Position numbers and translations under genes: made by a program. 64,000 nt of DNA from Arthrobacter sp. EpRS71 (lineage in GTDB: Bacteria > Actinomycetota > Actinomycetes > Actinomycetales > Micrococcaceae). The stretch lies in NCBI RefSeq assembly GCF_001512285.1, contig NZ_LNUV01000001.1:354015-418014 (forward strand), read 5' to 3'. The notes under the pieces were generated by a model, which worked only from the letters and a program-made list of their open reading frames with translations, searched no databases and was not told the DNA's origin. Shown here one piece after another: positions 43,501 through 53,552 of the stretch (the first letter of the stretch is position 1; each line of letters opens with the position of its first letter).

Positions 43501-45116
43501 GTGACCTGGGCGAAAGACTGCACAAAGTAGTCGAACAACAAGCGCGGTCGCTTGGACAGCACTGCAACCGGAGTGTCTGAACCCATGGCACCCAAAGGCT
43601 CTGCACCGGTACGGGACATCGGCCCAAGCAGGATCTTCAGTTCTTCGGTGGTGTAGCCGAAGGTCCGCTGACGAATGTTCACCGATGCTGCGGTGTGAAC
43701 CACATGCTCGCGCTCGGGCAGCTCATTGATGTCGATCAGGTTGTCCTTGAGCCATTCGGCCCAGGGGTTGGCAGCAGCCACCTCGGCCTTGACCTCGGCG
43801 TCGTCAATGATGCGGCCCGCTTCGGTGTCCACCAGGAACATCTTGCCCGGGGCAACGCGGCCTTTCTTGACCACGTTGGAAGGCTCAACCTCGATCACGC
43901 CAACTTCGGAGGCGAAGATGATGAGGCCGTCTTCGGTGATCCAGTAACGTCCCGGCCGCAGGCCATTGCGGTCCAGGGTGGCGCCAACGAGGCTGCCGTC
44001 GGTGAAGGAGACAGCCGCAGGCCCATCCCACGGCTCCATGAGCAGGGAGTGGTACTCGTAGAACGCACGGCGTGCGGGATCCATGGTGGCGTGGTTCTCC
44101 CACGCTTCCGGGATCATCATCATGATGGAGTGCGTGATGGGGCGGCCGGACAGCCAGAGGAGCTCGGCTACTTCGTCGAAGGACGCCGAGTCCGAGGCAC
44201 CGGGGGTACAGATCGGGTACAGCTCCTCGGGGACTGAGCCCAGCAGCGGGCTGGCCAGCTGCGACTGGCGGGCACGCATCCAGTTGCGGTTGCCCTTGAC
44301 CGTGTTGATCTCACCGTTGTGGGCGATGGTGCGGAAAGGCTGTGCCAACGGCCACGACGGGAACGTGTTGGTGGAGAAGCGCGAGTGGACGATTGCGAGC
44401 TTCGTCTTGAAGCGCTTGTCCGAGAGGTCCGGGTAAAACGGCTCCAACTGGGCGGTGGTCAGCATGCCCTTGTACACAATGGTGCGCGAGGACAGCGACG
44501 GGAAGTACACGCCGAACTTGTTCTGGGCACGCTTGCGGATACGCCATGCACGGGAGTCCAGCTCGTTGGACTCCAGCTGCTCACCGCTGGCGGAGGCGAA
44601 GAACGGCTGGGAGAAGTACGGCATGCAGGCCCGCGCCATGGCACCTACGAGGTCTGCGACCACGGGAACTTCACGCCAGCCGAGAACCGTCAGGCCCTCG
44701 TCAGCTGCAAGCGCTTCAATGCCGGCCTTTGCCGTCTCGGCTTCGCGGGATTCAGCGGGAAGGAAGGCAGTGCCCACCACATACTGGCCCGGGGCAGGCA
44801 GTTCGAATTCAGTGACGGCCCGGAAGAACTCGTCCGGAACCTGCATGAGCAGGCCCGCACCGTCGCCGGTACCTTCATCGGCGCCCACGGCGCCGCGGTG
44901 TTCGAGATTGCGGAGAGCAGTCAGAGCCGCTTCCACGATGTCGTATCCCGGTTCCCCGCGAAGCGTGGCAATAATAGCCAGGCCGCAGGCGTCCTTCTCC
45001 TTGTCAGGGTTGTAAAGACCCTGAGCCTCCGGGAGCGCGGCAAAGCGCTTGAACGGAGACATGGCACCCTGAGGTTCGATATTTTCGGACCAACCGGGGT
45101 TATGAAGATGGGTCAT
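40503..45116 (-). CDS. gltB: Glutamate synthase [NADPH] large subunit
   Basis: Alpha subunit of 1537 residues making glutamate from glutamine and 2-oxoglutarate. The class II glutamine amidotransferase domain begins after a short propeptide at [11 protein letters not shown], whose Cys is the nucleophile. A central domain is followed by the FMN-binding synthase domain with the 3Fe-4S cysteines in [15 protein letters not shown] and a C-terminal beta-helix (GXGXG) domain. ATG 45116 is selected because GAAGGA lies 9 bases upstream. It forms an operon with gltD for ammonium assimilation. Confidence 0.97.
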   Translation of the reverse strand: MTHLHNPGWSENIEPQGAMSPFKRFAALPEAQGLYNPDKEKDACGLAIIATLRGEPGYDIVEAALTALRNLEHRGAVGADEGTGDGAGLLMQVPDEFFRAVTEFELPAPGQYVVGTAFLPAESREAETAKAGIEALAADEGLTVLGWREVPVVADLVGAMARACMPYFSQPFFASASGEQLESNELDSRAWRIRKRAQNKFGVYFPSLSSRTIVYKGMLTTAQLEPFYPDLSDKRFKTKLAIVHSRFSTNTFPSWPLAQPFRTIAHNGEINTVKGNRNWMRARQSQLASPLLGSVPEELYPICTPGASDSASFDEVAELLWLSGRPITHSIMMMIPEAWENHATMDPARRAFYEYHSLLMEPWDGPAAVSFTDGSLVGATLDRNGLRPGRYWITEDGLIIFASEVGVIEVEPSNVVKKGRVAPGKMFLVDTEAGRIIDDAEVKAEVAAANPWAEWLKDNLIDINELPEREHVVHTAASVNIRQRTFGYTTEELKILLGPMSRTGAEPLGAMGSDTPVAVLSKRPRLLFDYFVQSFAQVTNPPLDAIREELVTSLKCAIGPNGNLLDGKQVRQPQISLPFPVINNDQLAKIANIETPDGDRIAMKVRGLYRPEGGEAALRARLTEICEQVSGAINRGVQYVVLSDRDSNAQWAPIPSLLLVSAVHHHLLRSANRTKTALVVEAGDVRETHHVAVLIGYGASAVNPYLAMESVEQLISNGDVTGVTAEDGVYNLIKGLGKGVLKIMSKMGISTVASYTGAQTFEALGLSQELVDEFFSGTHSQLGGVGLDVIAAEVSARHQMAYPEGGIEHPHQPLLGGGEYQWRRDGEPHLFNPETVFRLQHATRERRYDIFKSYTKGIDDQSENLMTLRGLLKFKDGVRPAVPLEEVEPVSSIVKRFSTGAMSYGSISKEAHETLAIAMNRLGAKSNTGEGGEDVDRLLDPERRSAIKQIASGRFGVTSLYLTNADDIQIKMAQGAKPGEGGQLMAQKVYPWVARTRHSTPGVGLISPPPHHDIYSIEDLAQLIYDAKRANPSARVHVKLVSEVGIGTVASGVTKAKADVVLVSGHDGGTGASPLNSLKHAGVPWELGLAETQQTLMLNGLRDRVVVQVDGQLKTGRDVVIAALLGGEEYGFATAPLVVSGCIMMRVCHLDTCPVGVATQNPELRSRFNGKPEFVVNFFEFLAEEVREILAELGFRSLEEAIGHAEVLDTREAINHWKAEGLDLDPILHGLEFDDDVPLRNMTGQNHELDKHFDQRLITMAQEALSDRMPVKITLDVINTDRSVGTMLGHVVTKTFGIDVLATDTIDVTLNGTAGQSLGAFLPAGITLRMFGDSNDYVGKGLSGGRIIVRPDRTNVFQAERNVIAGNVIGYGATSGEMFLRGQVGERFLVRNSGATAVVEGIGDHGCEYMTGGQTLIIGRTGRNFGAGMSGGTAYVLDLQPERVNKMALDTGELQLLELHAEDRDIVHGLLTKHVEETESVLAGRLLENFDDTAARITKVLPRDYAAVLQTRLDAIEEGLDPDGEEVWSRILEVTGG

Positions 45117-45375
45117 GGGAGACGTCCTTCCTCGAGATCGTGCGTATGGAAGGGACAACGTTGGCCCCACCTTGCCTGCCCTGTGACGGGCACAACAAAG
45201 CGCTAGTACTTGGAATTGTAGGCCAGCCGATCCAGCGCAACGAACAGTTACGCAGACCTCTGGCCCCGGCTTGACCAGTGAACATCGGTATGCTGCGATC
45301 CGGTTTCCGGGGTGCCACGACGCTGTGGACTGGGCCCTACGAGCGGTGACTCTGTTGCCCCTTTACCGAACGCGA

Positions 45376-46530
45376 CTACTTGGTGTCGTCTGCCTTCGGT
45401 GTGGATTCGGGGGCCTTCCTTGCGGCAGGTTCGGCAGATGTGGAATCCGTAGATGACACGCTGTCCTTCTCCGGCTTCCCTGCTGTTACCCGCGGCTCGT
45501 CAACGTGGCCCGAATCGCTTTGGTTATCAGGGAGATTACCACGCGAACCAGCATCTGAGACAGATGCGTCCACATCATGACTGGTGACGCTGGTCACCGA
45601 AGCAGGCACTTTTTCCTTGGTTTCCTCCGGCTCGCGCCCCGCCAAATAAGGGGTGTCAGGGACCGGGCGACCCTTCATGCCAAGGAGGAAGAAGACAACC
45701 AGCGCGGCAATGAAGACAAAGATGCTGGTCCACACATTGAGCCTGGTGGTGATGCCAAACAGGTTGATCTGTTCGGCATCATCGATGCGCAGGGCCTCAA
45801 TCCATACACGGCCCAAGGTGTAGTACACGGCGTAGAGCCAGAAGAGCCGGCCCCAGCGGAAGTTGAACTTCTTGTCCAGCAGCAAGAGGATGGCCACGCC
45901 TGCAAGGTTCCACAGCATTTCGTAGAGGAACGTGGGGTGGAAGAGAGTGCCAGCAGCCATGTCCGGCGGGAAGTTCGCGTTGGCAGGATCAATCTCCAGC
46001 CCCCATGGCAGGGTGGTGGGCGCGCCAAACAGTTCCTGGTTGAACCAGTTCCCCAGACGGCCGATTGCCTGGGCCAGCAGGAGCCCGGGGGCAGCTGCGT
46101 CCAGGAAGGCTGTCAGCTTCAAGCCGGCACGGCGGCAACCGATCCACGCGCCCACAGCGCCGAGGATCACCGCACCCCAGATGCCAAGCCCACCTCGCTG
46201 GATCTGCGGAATCAGCGAGAGGTCCCCTGTGCCGTCAAAACCCGGACCGAAGTACGCATCCGGAGAAGAGAACACGTGGTAGAGACGGCCACCGATGATG
46301 CCGAAGGGAATCGCCCAAATGGCAATATCCCACAGGCTGCCTTCAGGCGCGCCGCGGCGCTTCCAACGTGCCGAGGTCAGCCACAGGCCAACAATGATGC
46401 CCGCCAGGATGCAGAGGGCGTAGGCATGAATGCGTAACGTCCCCCACGGCAGCGGAATGTCGAAACCGGACCACGACGGGCTCGGGATACTCAAGGGGAC
46501 CATTGCCGCAGCGTGGAGGACGGTCTGCAT
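45376..46530 (-). CDS. lgt: Prolipoprotein diacylglyceryl transferase
   Basis: Membrane enzyme that attaches diacylglycerol to the lipobox cysteine of prolipoproteins; 384 residues. Seven or so hydrophobic helices and the signature AIGRLGNWFNQELFG are present, as are the N-terminal WGTLRIHAYALCIL and GGRLYHVF. A hydrophilic Ser/Asp/Pro-rich tail of about 85 residues, unusual outside actinobacteria, follows the last helix. The start at 46530 is preferred over ATG 46503. It lies 21 bp after trpA as the last gene of the trp cluster. Confidence 0.95.
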   Translation of the reverse strand: MQTVLHAAAMVPLSIPSPSWSGFDIPLPWGTLRIHAYALCILAGIIVGLWLTSARWKRRGAPEGSLWDIAIWAIPFGIIGGRLYHVFSSPDAYFGPGFDGTGDLSLIPQIQRGGLGIWGAVILGAVGAWIGCRRAGLKLTAFLDAAAPGLLLAQAIGRLGNWFNQELFGAPTTLPWGLEIDPANANFPPDMAAGTLFHPTFLYEMLWNLAGVAILLLLDKKFNFRWGRLFWLYAVYYTLGRVWIEALRIDDAEQINLFGITTRLNVWTSIFVFIAALVVFFLLGMKGRPVPDTPYLAGREPEETKEKVPASVTSVTSHDVDASVSDAGSRGNLPDNQSDSGHVDEPRVTAGKPEKDSVSSTDSTSAEPAARKAPESTPKADDTK

Positions 46531-46551
46531 TCGCTTCGCTGTTTCCTTTTC

Positions 46552-47364
46552 CTAGGCTTCTGCAGCTGCGCGGCCCAGGCCGGCGCTGAGGTTCTTGGTG
46601 AGCTGTCCGACGGCGTCCACGCCGCCATCGCGGAGGGCCGCCACCAAAGCGGTGCCGACGATCACCCCGTCCGCATAGGCAGCGATTTCACGCACGTGAT
46701 CCGGGTTGGAGACGCCCAATCCGACACAAACGCGCTCGGCGCCGGCCGCATGGGCGCGGGCCACCACGCTTTCTGCACTACTGCTGACGGAGGTACGTGT
46801 TCCGGTGACACCCATGATGGAGACAGCGTAGACGAATCCACGGCTTGCCTTGACCGTCATGTCCAGCCGCTCCGGGGTGGACGACGGTGCCACAAGGAAC
46901 ACCCGGTCCAAGCCGTACTTGTTGGAGGCTTCGATCCACTCATGAGCCTCGTCAGGAACCAAGTCAGGGGTAATAAGCCCTGCTCCCCCGGCCTCGGCCA
47001 GGCGGCGGGAAAACTCATCCACGCCCATGCGCATGACCGGGTTCCAGTACGTCATGACCAGAACCGCAGCATCCGTAACGGCCGTGATTCCTGCAACCAC
47101 GTCAAAGACGTTGGCAACGCGGAAGCCGTTGGAAATCGCTTCGGTGGTGGCGGCCTGAATGACGGGGCCGTCCATCACGGGATCGGAGTACGGGATGCCG
47201 ATTTCGATCAAGTCAGCGCCATTGCGGGCCAAGGCTATGCCGGCCTCAATGCTCTCCTGGACCGTGGGGTAGCCCGCGGGAAGGTAGCCCACCAGGGCGG
47301 CGCGACCTTCTGCTTTTGCGCGATCAATGGCGGCTGCGGATTTGCTGGCGAATTCTTCAGTCAT
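46552..47364 (-). CDS. trpA: Tryptophan synthase alpha chain
   Basis: Cleaves indole-3-glycerol phosphate to indole within the TrpAB complex; 270 residues. Signatures are LVGYLPAGYPTVQESIE, LIEIGIPYSDPVMDGPVIQ (catalytic Glu and Asp), and VCVGLGVSNPDHVREIA. The start overlaps the trpB stop (ATGA), so both are made in balanced amount. It is the penultimate gene of the cluster, followed by lgt. Confidence 0.97.
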   Translation of the reverse strand: MTEEFASKSAAAIDRAKAEGRAALVGYLPAGYPTVQESIEAGIALARNGADLIEIGIPYSDPVMDGPVIQAATTEAISNGFRVANVFDVVAGITAVTDAAVLVMTYWNPVMRMGVDEFSRRLAEAGGAGLITPDLVPDEAHEWIEASNKYGLDRVFLVAPSSTPERLDMTVKASRGFVYAVSIMGVTGTRTSVSSSAESVVARAHAAGAERVCVGLGVSNPDHVREIAAYADGVIVGTALVAALRDGGVDAVGQLTKNLSAGLGRAAAEA

Positions 47365-48740
47365 CAGTTCTGGTCCTCGTTGACATCCACGGCTGCTTCG
47401 TTGGTGCGCTCCGTTGGGCCCTTGGGCTTCCGCGTGGACAGCGTGGTGCCCTTGACGTGCCCTTCCTCGTCCAACATGTTGAACCAGGCAGCGGCGGTCT
47501 CCACGTCCTTGTCTCCACGCCCGGACAGGTTGACGATCACCGTGACGTCCGAGGGGTTCTCCTTGCCCTGCGTGAGCCGGTGACCAATCTTGATGGCACC
47601 TGCCAGAGCATGGGAGGACTCGATGGCCGGGATGATGCCCTCGGTCCGGCAGAGGAGGCTGAACGCATCCATGGCCTCGGTGTCGGTGACGGCCTCATAC
47701 GTGACGCGCCCAATGTCAGCCAGGTAGGAGTGCTCCGGACCAACACTGGGGTAGTCCAAGCCGGCGGAGATAGAGTGCGACTCAATGGTCTGGCCGTCTT
47801 CGTCCTGCATCAGGTACGAACGGGCCCCGTGAAGTACGCCAGGGCGGCCCAAGGAGATGGCTGCTGCGTGGCGGCCCGTCTCCACGCCTTCGCCTCCGGC
47901 TTCGAAGCCGTAGATCTTCACTGATGCGTCATCAAGGAACGCGTGGAAGAGGCCGATTGCATTGGAGCCTCCACCGATACAAGCCGCAATGGCGTCGGGA
48001 AGCTTACCGGTTTGCTCAAGGATCTGGCTGCGGGCTTCCTCGCCGATCACTTCGTGGAAGTAGCGCACCATCGCAGGGAACGGATGTGCGCCGGCAGCGG
48101 TACCCAGCAGGTAGTGGGTGTGCTCCACATTGGAGACCCAATCCCGAAGGGCATCGTTGATGGCGTCCTTAAGTGTCTGCGAGCCGTTGGTCACCGGAAC
48201 CACCGTTGCGCCCAGCAGCTGCATACGGGCCACGTTCAAGGCCTGTCGCCGGCAATCCTCGGCACCCATGTAGACCACACACTCGAGGCCCAGGAGGGCT
48301 GCGGCCGTGGCGCTGGCTACGCCATGCTGGCCGGCACCTGTCTCAGCGATGACGCGGGTCTTGCCCATGCGCTTGGCGAGGAGTGCTTGGCCCAGGACGT
48401 TGTTGATCTTGTGGGAGCCAGTGTGGTTGAGGTCCTCGCGCTTGAGGAAGATGCGTGCCCCACCGGCATGCTCGGAGAAGCGCTTGGCTTCGGTCAGCAG
48501 CGAAGGCCTGCCGGAATAGTTCTTGTTGAGATCCTTGAGCTGCGCGATGAAATCGGGATCAGCTTTGGCTTTCTCAAAGGTGTCCTGGACTTCGTCCAAG
48601 GCGGCGACGAGCGACTCGGGCATCCAGCGTCCGCCATAGCTGCCAAAGTAGGGCCCCGATGCATTCCGCAGCGAAGGGCCACCTTGGAGGAATGCGTCCG
48701 CCGCATTCTCTTCTGAGCCGGCTGTTGGCGCGTCGACCAT
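47364..48740 (-). CDS. trpB: Tryptophan synthase beta chain
   Basis: PLP enzyme joining indole and serine; 458 residues. The PLP lysine is in [20 protein letters not shown]. Also seen are [19 protein letters not shown] and the phosphate loop [18 protein letters not shown] 48740 is preferred over a GTG three codons earlier, which touches the AGGACG site too closely. A 30-residue N-terminal extension precedes the conserved [13 protein letters not shown]. It is coupled to trpA by a 4-bp overlap. Confidence 0.97.
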   Translation of the reverse strand: MVDAPTAGSEENAADAFLQGGPSLRNASGPYFGSYGGRWMPESLVAALDEVQDTFEKAKADPDFIAQLKDLNKNYSGRPSLLTEAKRFSEHAGGARIFLKREDLNHTGSHKINNVLGQALLAKRMGKTRVIAETGAGQHGVASATAAALLGLECVVYMGAEDCRRQALNVARMQLLGATVVPVTNGSQTLKDAINDALRDWVSNVEHTHYLLGTAAGAHPFPAMVRYFHEVIGEEARSQILEQTGKLPDAIAACIGGGSNAIGLFHAFLDDASVKIYGFEAGGEGVETGRHAAAISLGRPGVLHGARSYLMQDEDGQTIESHSISAGLDYPSVGPEHSYLADIGRVTYEAVTDTEAMDAFSLLCRTEGIIPAIESSHALAGAIKIGHRLTQGKENPSDVTVIVNLSGRGDKDVETAAAWFNMLDEEGHVKGTTLSTRKPKGPTERTNEAAVDVNEDQN

Positions 48741-48791
48741 CAGTCTCACCGTCCTGTTCCAGTTAGTTCATTGGGTAGTTCCACGTGCCAC

Positions 48792-48824
48792 AAGGCAGCC
48801 GCAGGCTAATGCCCGGGCTGCCTT
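48792..48824 (-). terminator. Hairpin between trpC and trpB
   Basis: A 9-bp inverted repeat AAGGCAGCC/GGCTGCCTT with a 15-base loop starts 30 bp after the trpC stop. It may attenuate or process the trp mRNA; no T-run follows. Confidence 0.4.
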
Positions 48825-48854
48825 GCAACTAATCGCCGTGATTCAGTGTCTGCC

Positions 48855-49673
48855 TCAGTTCCTGACGGCAATGGCGGCAGCTCCGGCTGCCTTGAATTCG
48901 GTAATGCGTTCGCGCGGCGTGGAGTCGCTGACCAGCGCCTCCCCCACCAGGATGGCGTTGGCGCCGCCTTCAGCGTAATGCGCAACGTCCGCGGGACCCC
49001 TGACCCCGGATTCGGCCACGATCACGGACTCAGCCGGAATCAAACCGGCCAATGATCCGAAAACGGAACGATCGACGTCGAGCGTTTTGAGGTTGCGGAC
49101 ATTGATGCCAATGATCTTCGCCTGCGCTGCCACTGCGCGTTCAATTTCTTCTTCGGTATGCGTTTCCACCAGGACGTTCATGCCGAGCTCGTGGCTCAGA
49201 GCACTGAAGTCAGCGAGCTCCGAGTCGGAGAGCGCCGCGACAATCAGCAGGATGAGGTCAGCACCATGGGCACGGGCTTCCCAGATCTGGTACTCGTCAA
49301 CAGTGAAGTCCTTGCGCAGCAACGGCGTTTCGACGGCGGCGCGCACGGCGTCGAGGTCCGCCAGAGAACCGCCGAAGCGGCGCTGTTCGGTGAGGACGCT
49401 GATCACGGAAGCCCCGCCGTCGGAATACTGCACAGCAAGCGACGCGGGATCGGCGATGGACGCGAGATCACCCTTGGAAGGGCTGCGACGCTTGATTTCG
49501 GCGATGACTTTGAGGTCGTTGCGGATGGATGACGGACCGCCCAAGGCTGCCCATGCATCACGGGCCGGAGCAGCGTTAGCGGCGCGCTCCTTCAGCTCCG
49601 CGAGGGACACGAGGCCGCGTCGGGCCTCCATGTCCTCCTTGACGCCAACAATAATGTCATCAAGAACGGTCAC
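48855..49673 (-). CDS. trpC: Indole-3-glycerol phosphate synthase
   Basis: Fourth step of tryptophan synthesis; 272 residues, TIM barrel. It starts VTVLDDIIVGVKEDMEAR, with catalytic IAEIKRRSPSKGD, VLTEQRRFGGS, LLRKDFTVDEYQI, GINVRNLKTLDVD and VAESGVRGPADV in order. The GTG at 49673 is chosen because it lies 2 bp after the HGxxPAAW stop; a longer open frame to 49859 lies over that gene and lacks homology. Confidence 0.96.
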   Translation of the reverse strand: MTVLDDIIVGVKEDMEARRGLVSLAELKERAANAAPARDAWAALGGPSSIRNDLKVIAEIKRRSPSKGDLASIADPASLAVQYSDGGASVISVLTEQRRFGGSLADLDAVRAAVETPLLRKDFTVDEYQIWEARAHGADLILLIVAALSDSELADFSALSHELGMNVLVETHTEEEIERAVAAQAKIIGINVRNLKTLDVDRSVFGSLAGLIPAESVIVAESGVRGPADVAHYAEGGANAILVGEALVSDSTPRERITEFKAAGAAAIAVRN

Positions 49674-49675
49674 GA

Positions 49676-49948
49676 TTAGTGACCGTTGTTCTGCAGCTTG
49701 CTGCCGCCAACTCCGTAGCCTGCCTTGCGCATGACGAAGCCCACGATCAGGCCGATAACCATGACCACCAGTCCGCCGACGAAGATCGGGGTGCTGGCGA
49801 TGACAAACGCGATGGAGGAAATCAGGGCGCCGACCAGCATCACAAGTACGCAGGTCCAAGCAGCCGGGCTGTTTCCGTGGCCGATGGCGTCAGCGTGGCT
49901 GGCCATGGTGGATTCAGCTTGGTTTGCGGACACTGTGGTTTTGCTCAT
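49676..49948 (-). CDS. HGxxPAAW-motif small membrane protein
   Basis: Actinobacterial small protein of 90 residues located inside trp operons. The signature HGNSPAAW at about 24-31 is followed by two hydrophobic helices (about 32-52 and 55-73), then a short basic tail. GAGGAG stands before the ATG at 49948. Function is unknown; the steady neighbourhood with trp genes suggests a link to tryptophan metabolism or indole handling. Confidence 0.88.
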   Translation of the reverse strand: MSKTTVSANQAESTMASHADAIGHGNSPAAWTCVLVMLVGALISSIAFVIASTPIFVGGLVVMVIGLIVGFVMRKAGYGVGGSKLQNNGH

Positions 49949-50023
49949 GTGAAATCTCCTCAGGATGAATACTGCTTACATTCTGCCATTTATTGACGAC
50001 GGCCGGGACATCGCCGGACGTCG

Positions 50024-50038
50024 GGACACGTGGTGTCC
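50024..50038. promoter_or_regulatory. Palindrome upstream of the HGxxPAAW-trpCBA unit
   Basis: GGACACGTGGTGTCC is a near-perfect inverted repeat (GGACAC/GTGTCC) about 76 bp upstream of the start at 49948, in a 133-bp gap after the preceding membrane-protein gene. It could be an operator or part of a terminator. Confidence 0.35.
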
Positions 50039-50081
50039 GGCTTTGTTGCGCCGGGCCCACTCGAAAGTCCGATGTGTCTGC

Positions 50082-50687
50082 CTACGTGGGGTCTTCCCCG
50101 CGCGAAAGGCTGTCCCAGCTGTCGATCTCGTCAACTGGTTCGTTGCTGCTCTTCTTGCCCCGGGTCCCGGCGTCATACTTGGTTCGCGAGGTCCAGTGGC
50201 GCCCCGCCACCGGCAAAACCACAGCACAGACCGCCAGGAGTGACCCGGCAATGATGGCAAGCACCGGGAACACCGTTACTGCAGCATCGGCCTGCCCGCC
50301 GGAGACTCCCGTGGCGGCGGCGATGGAACCTTGTGCGGCTCCCAGCGGATCAAGTATCACGGTGAATGCCGCGAGGATAATCCCCGCAGCGGACAACACA
50401 ATGAGGACTGCAATGATCCAGCGCGCTATCTTTCCGGCGATGGATGCAGCCAAGCCGCCCGCCAGAGCGACGACGGCCAATGCTGTCACCGCGGTGGCCG
50501 CTTTGCTTCCCTGGACATGGAGGTCACTGTTGGAGGCACCAGTGGGGTCCAGCCGGACCTCAATCCAGGTCTGGGTAGTGGCTCCAAAAACTGCCAGGGC
50601 GAGGATGGTGGTGGCAAGAACAAGAGTGGACTTTCGCGCCCAACGCGGCGACTGCCTCGCGGAAGGCGCCGCAGATGCCGTGCTCAT
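50082..50687 (-). CDS. Trp biosynthesis-associated membrane protein (TIGR02234-type)
   Basis: Membrane protein of 201 residues from the actinobacterial trp-linked family. It has four hydrophobic segments at about 20-40, 64-82, 88-110 and 140-165, with an early WIEVRLDPTG extracytoplasmic loop containing the family TW-x-E-type pattern. The start overlaps the trpE stop by 4 bp. Its exact role is unknown; location ties it to tryptophan synthesis. Confidence 0.88.
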   Translation of the reverse strand: MSTASAAPSARQSPRWARKSTLVLATTILALAVFGATTQTWIEVRLDPTGASNSDLHVQGSKAATAVTALAVVALAGGLAASIAGKIARWIIAVLIVLSAAGIILAAFTVILDPLGAAQGSIAAATGVSGGQADAAVTVFPVLAIIAGSLLAVCAVVLPVAGRHWTSRTKYDAGTRGKKSSNEPVDEIDSWDSLSRGEDPT

Positions 50688-52267
50688 GAGGCCGGGGTCC
50701 CGTCGTCGGACACGTCCACGTTCGGCACGGTGTTCGCGGAAATGTTCTGCAGCGAACCGGCTGTGTGCACGGCCCGAAGGGGCGCGGCTGCCTTGTTCAC
50801 CGTCTCGAGAGCTTCCGAGGGCTTATGGGAATCGGCCACAATGCCACCGCCGGCCTGAACATACGCGCGGCCTTCACGGAGAAGTGCGGACCGGATGGCG
50901 ATGGCCATGTCCATGTCTCCGGCGAAGTCCAGGTAGCCAACCACGCCACCGTAGATGCCACGGCGGTGAGGTTCGAGTTCGTCGAGCAGCCTCAGTGCAC
51001 GCGGCTTGGGCGCTCCGGAGAGAGTGCCTGCCGGGAACGTGGCCTTGAGGACGTCGTAGGCCTTGGCATGGGGTGCCAGCTCGCCAACCACGGTGGACAC
51101 CAGGTGCATGATGTGGCTGAACCGCTCCACTTCCATGAACTGTGTAACGTCCACGGTTCCGGCCACGCAGACCTTGGAGAGATCGTTGCGTGAGAGATCC
51201 ACCAGCATCAGGTGCTCAGCGCGCTCTTTCTGGTCGGCCAGCAGTTCGGTTGCCAACGCCTTGTCCGCCTCGACGGTCTTGCCGCGGGGCCGCGAACCGG
51301 CGATGGGGTGGGTGATGACTTCCTCACCAGTGACGGTGACCAAAGCTTCAGGCGAGGAGCCTACGATCGAGTACTCGCGGCCGTCCGCGTCCTCCAGGCT
51401 GAAGAGGTACATGTACGGGCTGGGGTTGGTGTTGCGCAGGACGCGGTAAACATCCAACGGGTCCGCGGCGCACTCCATCTCGAAACGCCGGGAGATCACT
51501 ACCTGGAAAACTTCGCCGTCAACAATGGCTTCCTTGCCGCGGTCGATCGCTTCCAAGTACTTCGATTCATCCCAGCGTTCCTGGACGCTGGAGGCGAAGT
51601 CCAACGCGGCGGTTTCAAGAACGGAGACGGGCTGGGCAACCGGCGTGCTGATGTGTTCCAGCATCCCCTTCACCCGGGCGACGGCGTCGTGCCAGGCATC
51701 GTCCACTCGCTCGGTGCTGTCATCAAAGTTGATCGCATTGGCAATCAGGAGGACGGTACCATCCACATTGTCGTGCACCGCCATATCGGTGACCAGGTTC
51801 AGTGCCATCTCCGGCAGCTGGAGGTCGTCCTCGGGCGGAGACGTCAGACGCTCCCAGTGGCGCACCGCTTCCCAGCCCAGGAAACCAACCAGGCCGGAGG
51901 TAAACGGCGGCAAGCCTTCAAAGCGATCCGTCTGCAGCGCGTCAATGGTCTCGCGTACGGCGTCAACCGGGTTTCCGGAGACCGGCACGCCCACAGGCGG
52001 CTGTCCGATCCAGTGAGCTTCGCCGTCCTTGGTGGTCAGCGTTGCGCGTGACTTCGAACCAATGAAGGAGTAGCGGGACCAAGCGCCGCCAACCGCCGCT
52101 GATTCCAACAGGAAGGTGCCCGGTTGTCCTTTGGCCAGCTTCCGGTACAGGCCGATGGGGGTCTCGGCGTCCGCCAAAACCTTGAGTCGGACAGGAATGA
52201 CACGGCTGTGGACGGCGAGTTCGCGGAACTCTTCCAGGCCCGGGCTGATGCTTCCAAGGTCCTGCAT
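50684..52267 (-). CDS. trpE: Anthranilate synthase component I
   Basis: Converts chorismate to anthranilate with a glutamine amidotransferase partner; 527 residues. The C-terminal chorismate-binding domain has VSRRFEMECAADPL, GSSPEALVTVTGEEVITHPI, LSRNDLSKVCVAGTV and TFPAGTLSGAPKPRALRLL. The N-terminal domain includes the LLESA type tryptophan-feedback element (FLLESAAVGG). The partner trpG is not in the window. Start ATG 52267 has GGAG upstream. It lies 58 bp after hisI. Confidence 0.97.
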   Translation of the reverse strand: MQDLGSISPGLEEFRELAVHSRVIPVRLKVLADAETPIGLYRKLAKGQPGTFLLESAAVGGAWSRYSFIGSKSRATLTTKDGEAHWIGQPPVGVPVSGNPVDAVRETIDALQTDRFEGLPPFTSGLVGFLGWEAVRHWERLTSPPEDDLQLPEMALNLVTDMAVHDNVDGTVLLIANAINFDDSTERVDDAWHDAVARVKGMLEHISTPVAQPVSVLETAALDFASSVQERWDESKYLEAIDRGKEAIVDGEVFQVVISRRFEMECAADPLDVYRVLRNTNPSPYMYLFSLEDADGREYSIVGSSPEALVTVTGEEVITHPIAGSRPRGKTVEADKALATELLADQKERAEHLMLVDLSRNDLSKVCVAGTVDVTQFMEVERFSHIMHLVSTVVGELAPHAKAYDVLKATFPAGTLSGAPKPRALRLLDELEPHRRGIYGGVVGYLDFAGDMDMAIAIRSALLREGRAYVQAGGGIVADSHKPSEALETVNKAAAPLRAVHTAGSLQNISANTVPNVDVSDDGTPAS

Positions 52268-52325
52268 GGCTATGTTCTCCGCCTTATTGTCTGAGGTGGT
52301 GCGTCAGTGGAAAGTGGTGGGTGCC

Positions 52326-52742
52326 TTATTCGCGGTGGCCCGTTACGACGGTGAAGTCGCGACCATCGAAGCAGGTCCGGGTTCCGGTGTGGCAGGCTGC
52401 GCCAATCTGGTCCACACGGATCAAAAGGGCATCGCCGTCGCAGTCAAGGGCAACAGACTTCACGAACTGTACGTGTCCGGAGGTGTCGCCCTTGCGCCAG
52501 TACTCCTGACGGGAGCGGGAGTAGAACGTGACCCTCCCGGACGTCATGGTGCGGTGGAGTGCTTCGTCATCCATCCAGCCGAGCATCAGGACCTCGTTGG
52601 TGTCGTGTTGTTGCACGATAGCTGCCACAAGACCGGAAGAATCCCGTTTCAGGGCGCTGGCGATCTCCTGCGGCAAAGGGCTCGCGGGCTCGCTTGAGGA
52701 CTCCGCGGCAGGAGTTGGGCTGGGGGCGGACTGCTCTGACAT
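52326..52742 (-). CDS. hisI: Phosphoribosyl-AMP cyclohydrolase
   Basis: Third step of histidine synthesis; 138 residues. Motifs include [32 protein letters not shown] and the zinc/magnesium segment [20 protein letters not shown] with conserved cysteines. The ATG at 52742 is chosen for family length; a Ser/Pro-rich N-terminal extension of about 25 residues remains. It is separate from hisE here, as usual in actinobacteria, and is upstream of trpE. Confidence 0.95.
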   Translation of the reverse strand: MSEQSAPSPTPAAESSSEPASPLPQEIASALKRDSSGLVAAIVQQHDTNEVLMLGWMDDEALHRTMTSGRVTFYSRSRQEYWRKGDTSGHVQFVKSVALDCDGDALLIRVDQIGAACHTGTRTCFDGRDFTVVTGHRE

Positions 52743-52831
52743 CAGATCAAGTCTAGTGCCTTTGACGGGAGCCGGATTCTGCGGCGGTTCCACTGCGCAA
52801 GAGCGCTCCGATCGTGCTAGTTTCACAAGTG

Positions 52832-53476
52832 ATGCATTTCGTCGAACCTTCCCGAGAAGTACTGGCCGAAACCCTGCTGGCGGCCGGGCCTGACTCCCCC
52901 ACGCTCTGCGAAGGGTGGTTGACCCGGGATCTTGCCGCGCACTTATACCTGCGGGAGCGGAAGATCGCCGTGGGCTTGGGGCTCCTGATTCCCAGCTTGG
53001 GCAAGGCTTCCGAAAAGGCCACCTCCAAGCTGGCAGAGAAGCTGAAAAGCTCAGATGCCTATGCGGAGCTCGTCAAAACCTTCCGAGCCGGCCCACCAGC
53101 GCTCTCCCCGTTGAAGATCAAAGCCCTCGATGAGACGTCAAACCTCATTGAGTACTTTGTGCACACTGAGGACATTCGACGTGCAGGTGACCGGTGGGCG
53201 CCCCGCGCCCTGGATGAGGCCTATTCGGATGCCCTTTGGGACGAACTCATCAAACGGGCTGCTTTCCTCTACCGCGGCGTGGACCTCGGCATTGTGCTGG
53301 TTCGGCCCACCGGCCCCCGGCACGTAGCCAAACGTGCTCCCGTCTCAGTTGCAATCGTTGGCGAGCCCGGCGAGCTGCTCATGCATGCGCATGGGCGCAC
53401 CAGCCAGGCCCTGGTCACCTTCGAAGGCCAGCCGGACGCCGTCGCGCTGTTGCAGTCCGCGGACATCGGCCTTTAA
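52832..53476 (+). CDS. TIGR03085-family protein (MDMPI/DinB-like)
   Basis: Protein of 214 residues of the actinobacterial TIGR03085 group, related to the mycothiol-dependent maleylpyruvate isomerase/DinB superfamily. It starts [20 protein letters not shown] and has [20 protein letters not shown], whose histidine would be one metal ligand, and the second conserved [18 protein letters not shown] 52832 is preferred over upstream GTGs; its ribosome site is poor. It is divergent from hisI. Function unknown, with mycothiol-linked chemistry a possibility. Confidence 0.85.
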   Translation: MHFVEPSREVLAETLLAAGPDSPTLCEGWLTRDLAAHLYLRERKIAVGLGLLIPSLGKASEKATSKLAEKLKSSDAYAELVKTFRAGPPALSPLKIKALDETSNLIEYFVHTEDIRRAGDRWAPRALDEAYSDALWDELIKRAAFLYRGVDLGIVLVRPTGPRHVAKRAPVSVAIVGEPGELLMHAHGRTSQALVTFEGQPDAVALLQSADIGL

Positions 53477-53481
53477 GTAGC

Positions 53482-53542
53482 AACGCGGGGTCACTTCTGG
53501 CCCTTCCCGAGGGAAATAAGGGGCCAGAAGTGACCCCGCGTT
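53482..53542. terminator. Very long inverted repeat between convergent genes
   Basis: Perfect 22-bp arms (53482-53503 beginning AACGCGGGGTCACTTCTGGC and 53521-53542) enclose 17 bases. It lies just after the TIGR03085 stop and before hisF's stop, so it can end both transcripts. The arm length is unusual for a simple terminator. Confidence 0.75.
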
Positions 53543-53552
53543 ACTTTAAGGC

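Noticed and set aside
40284-43580. Two long plus-strand frames opposite gltB/gltD
   Set aside because: Both are shadows of glutamate synthase genes with intact iron-sulfur motifs on the other strand.
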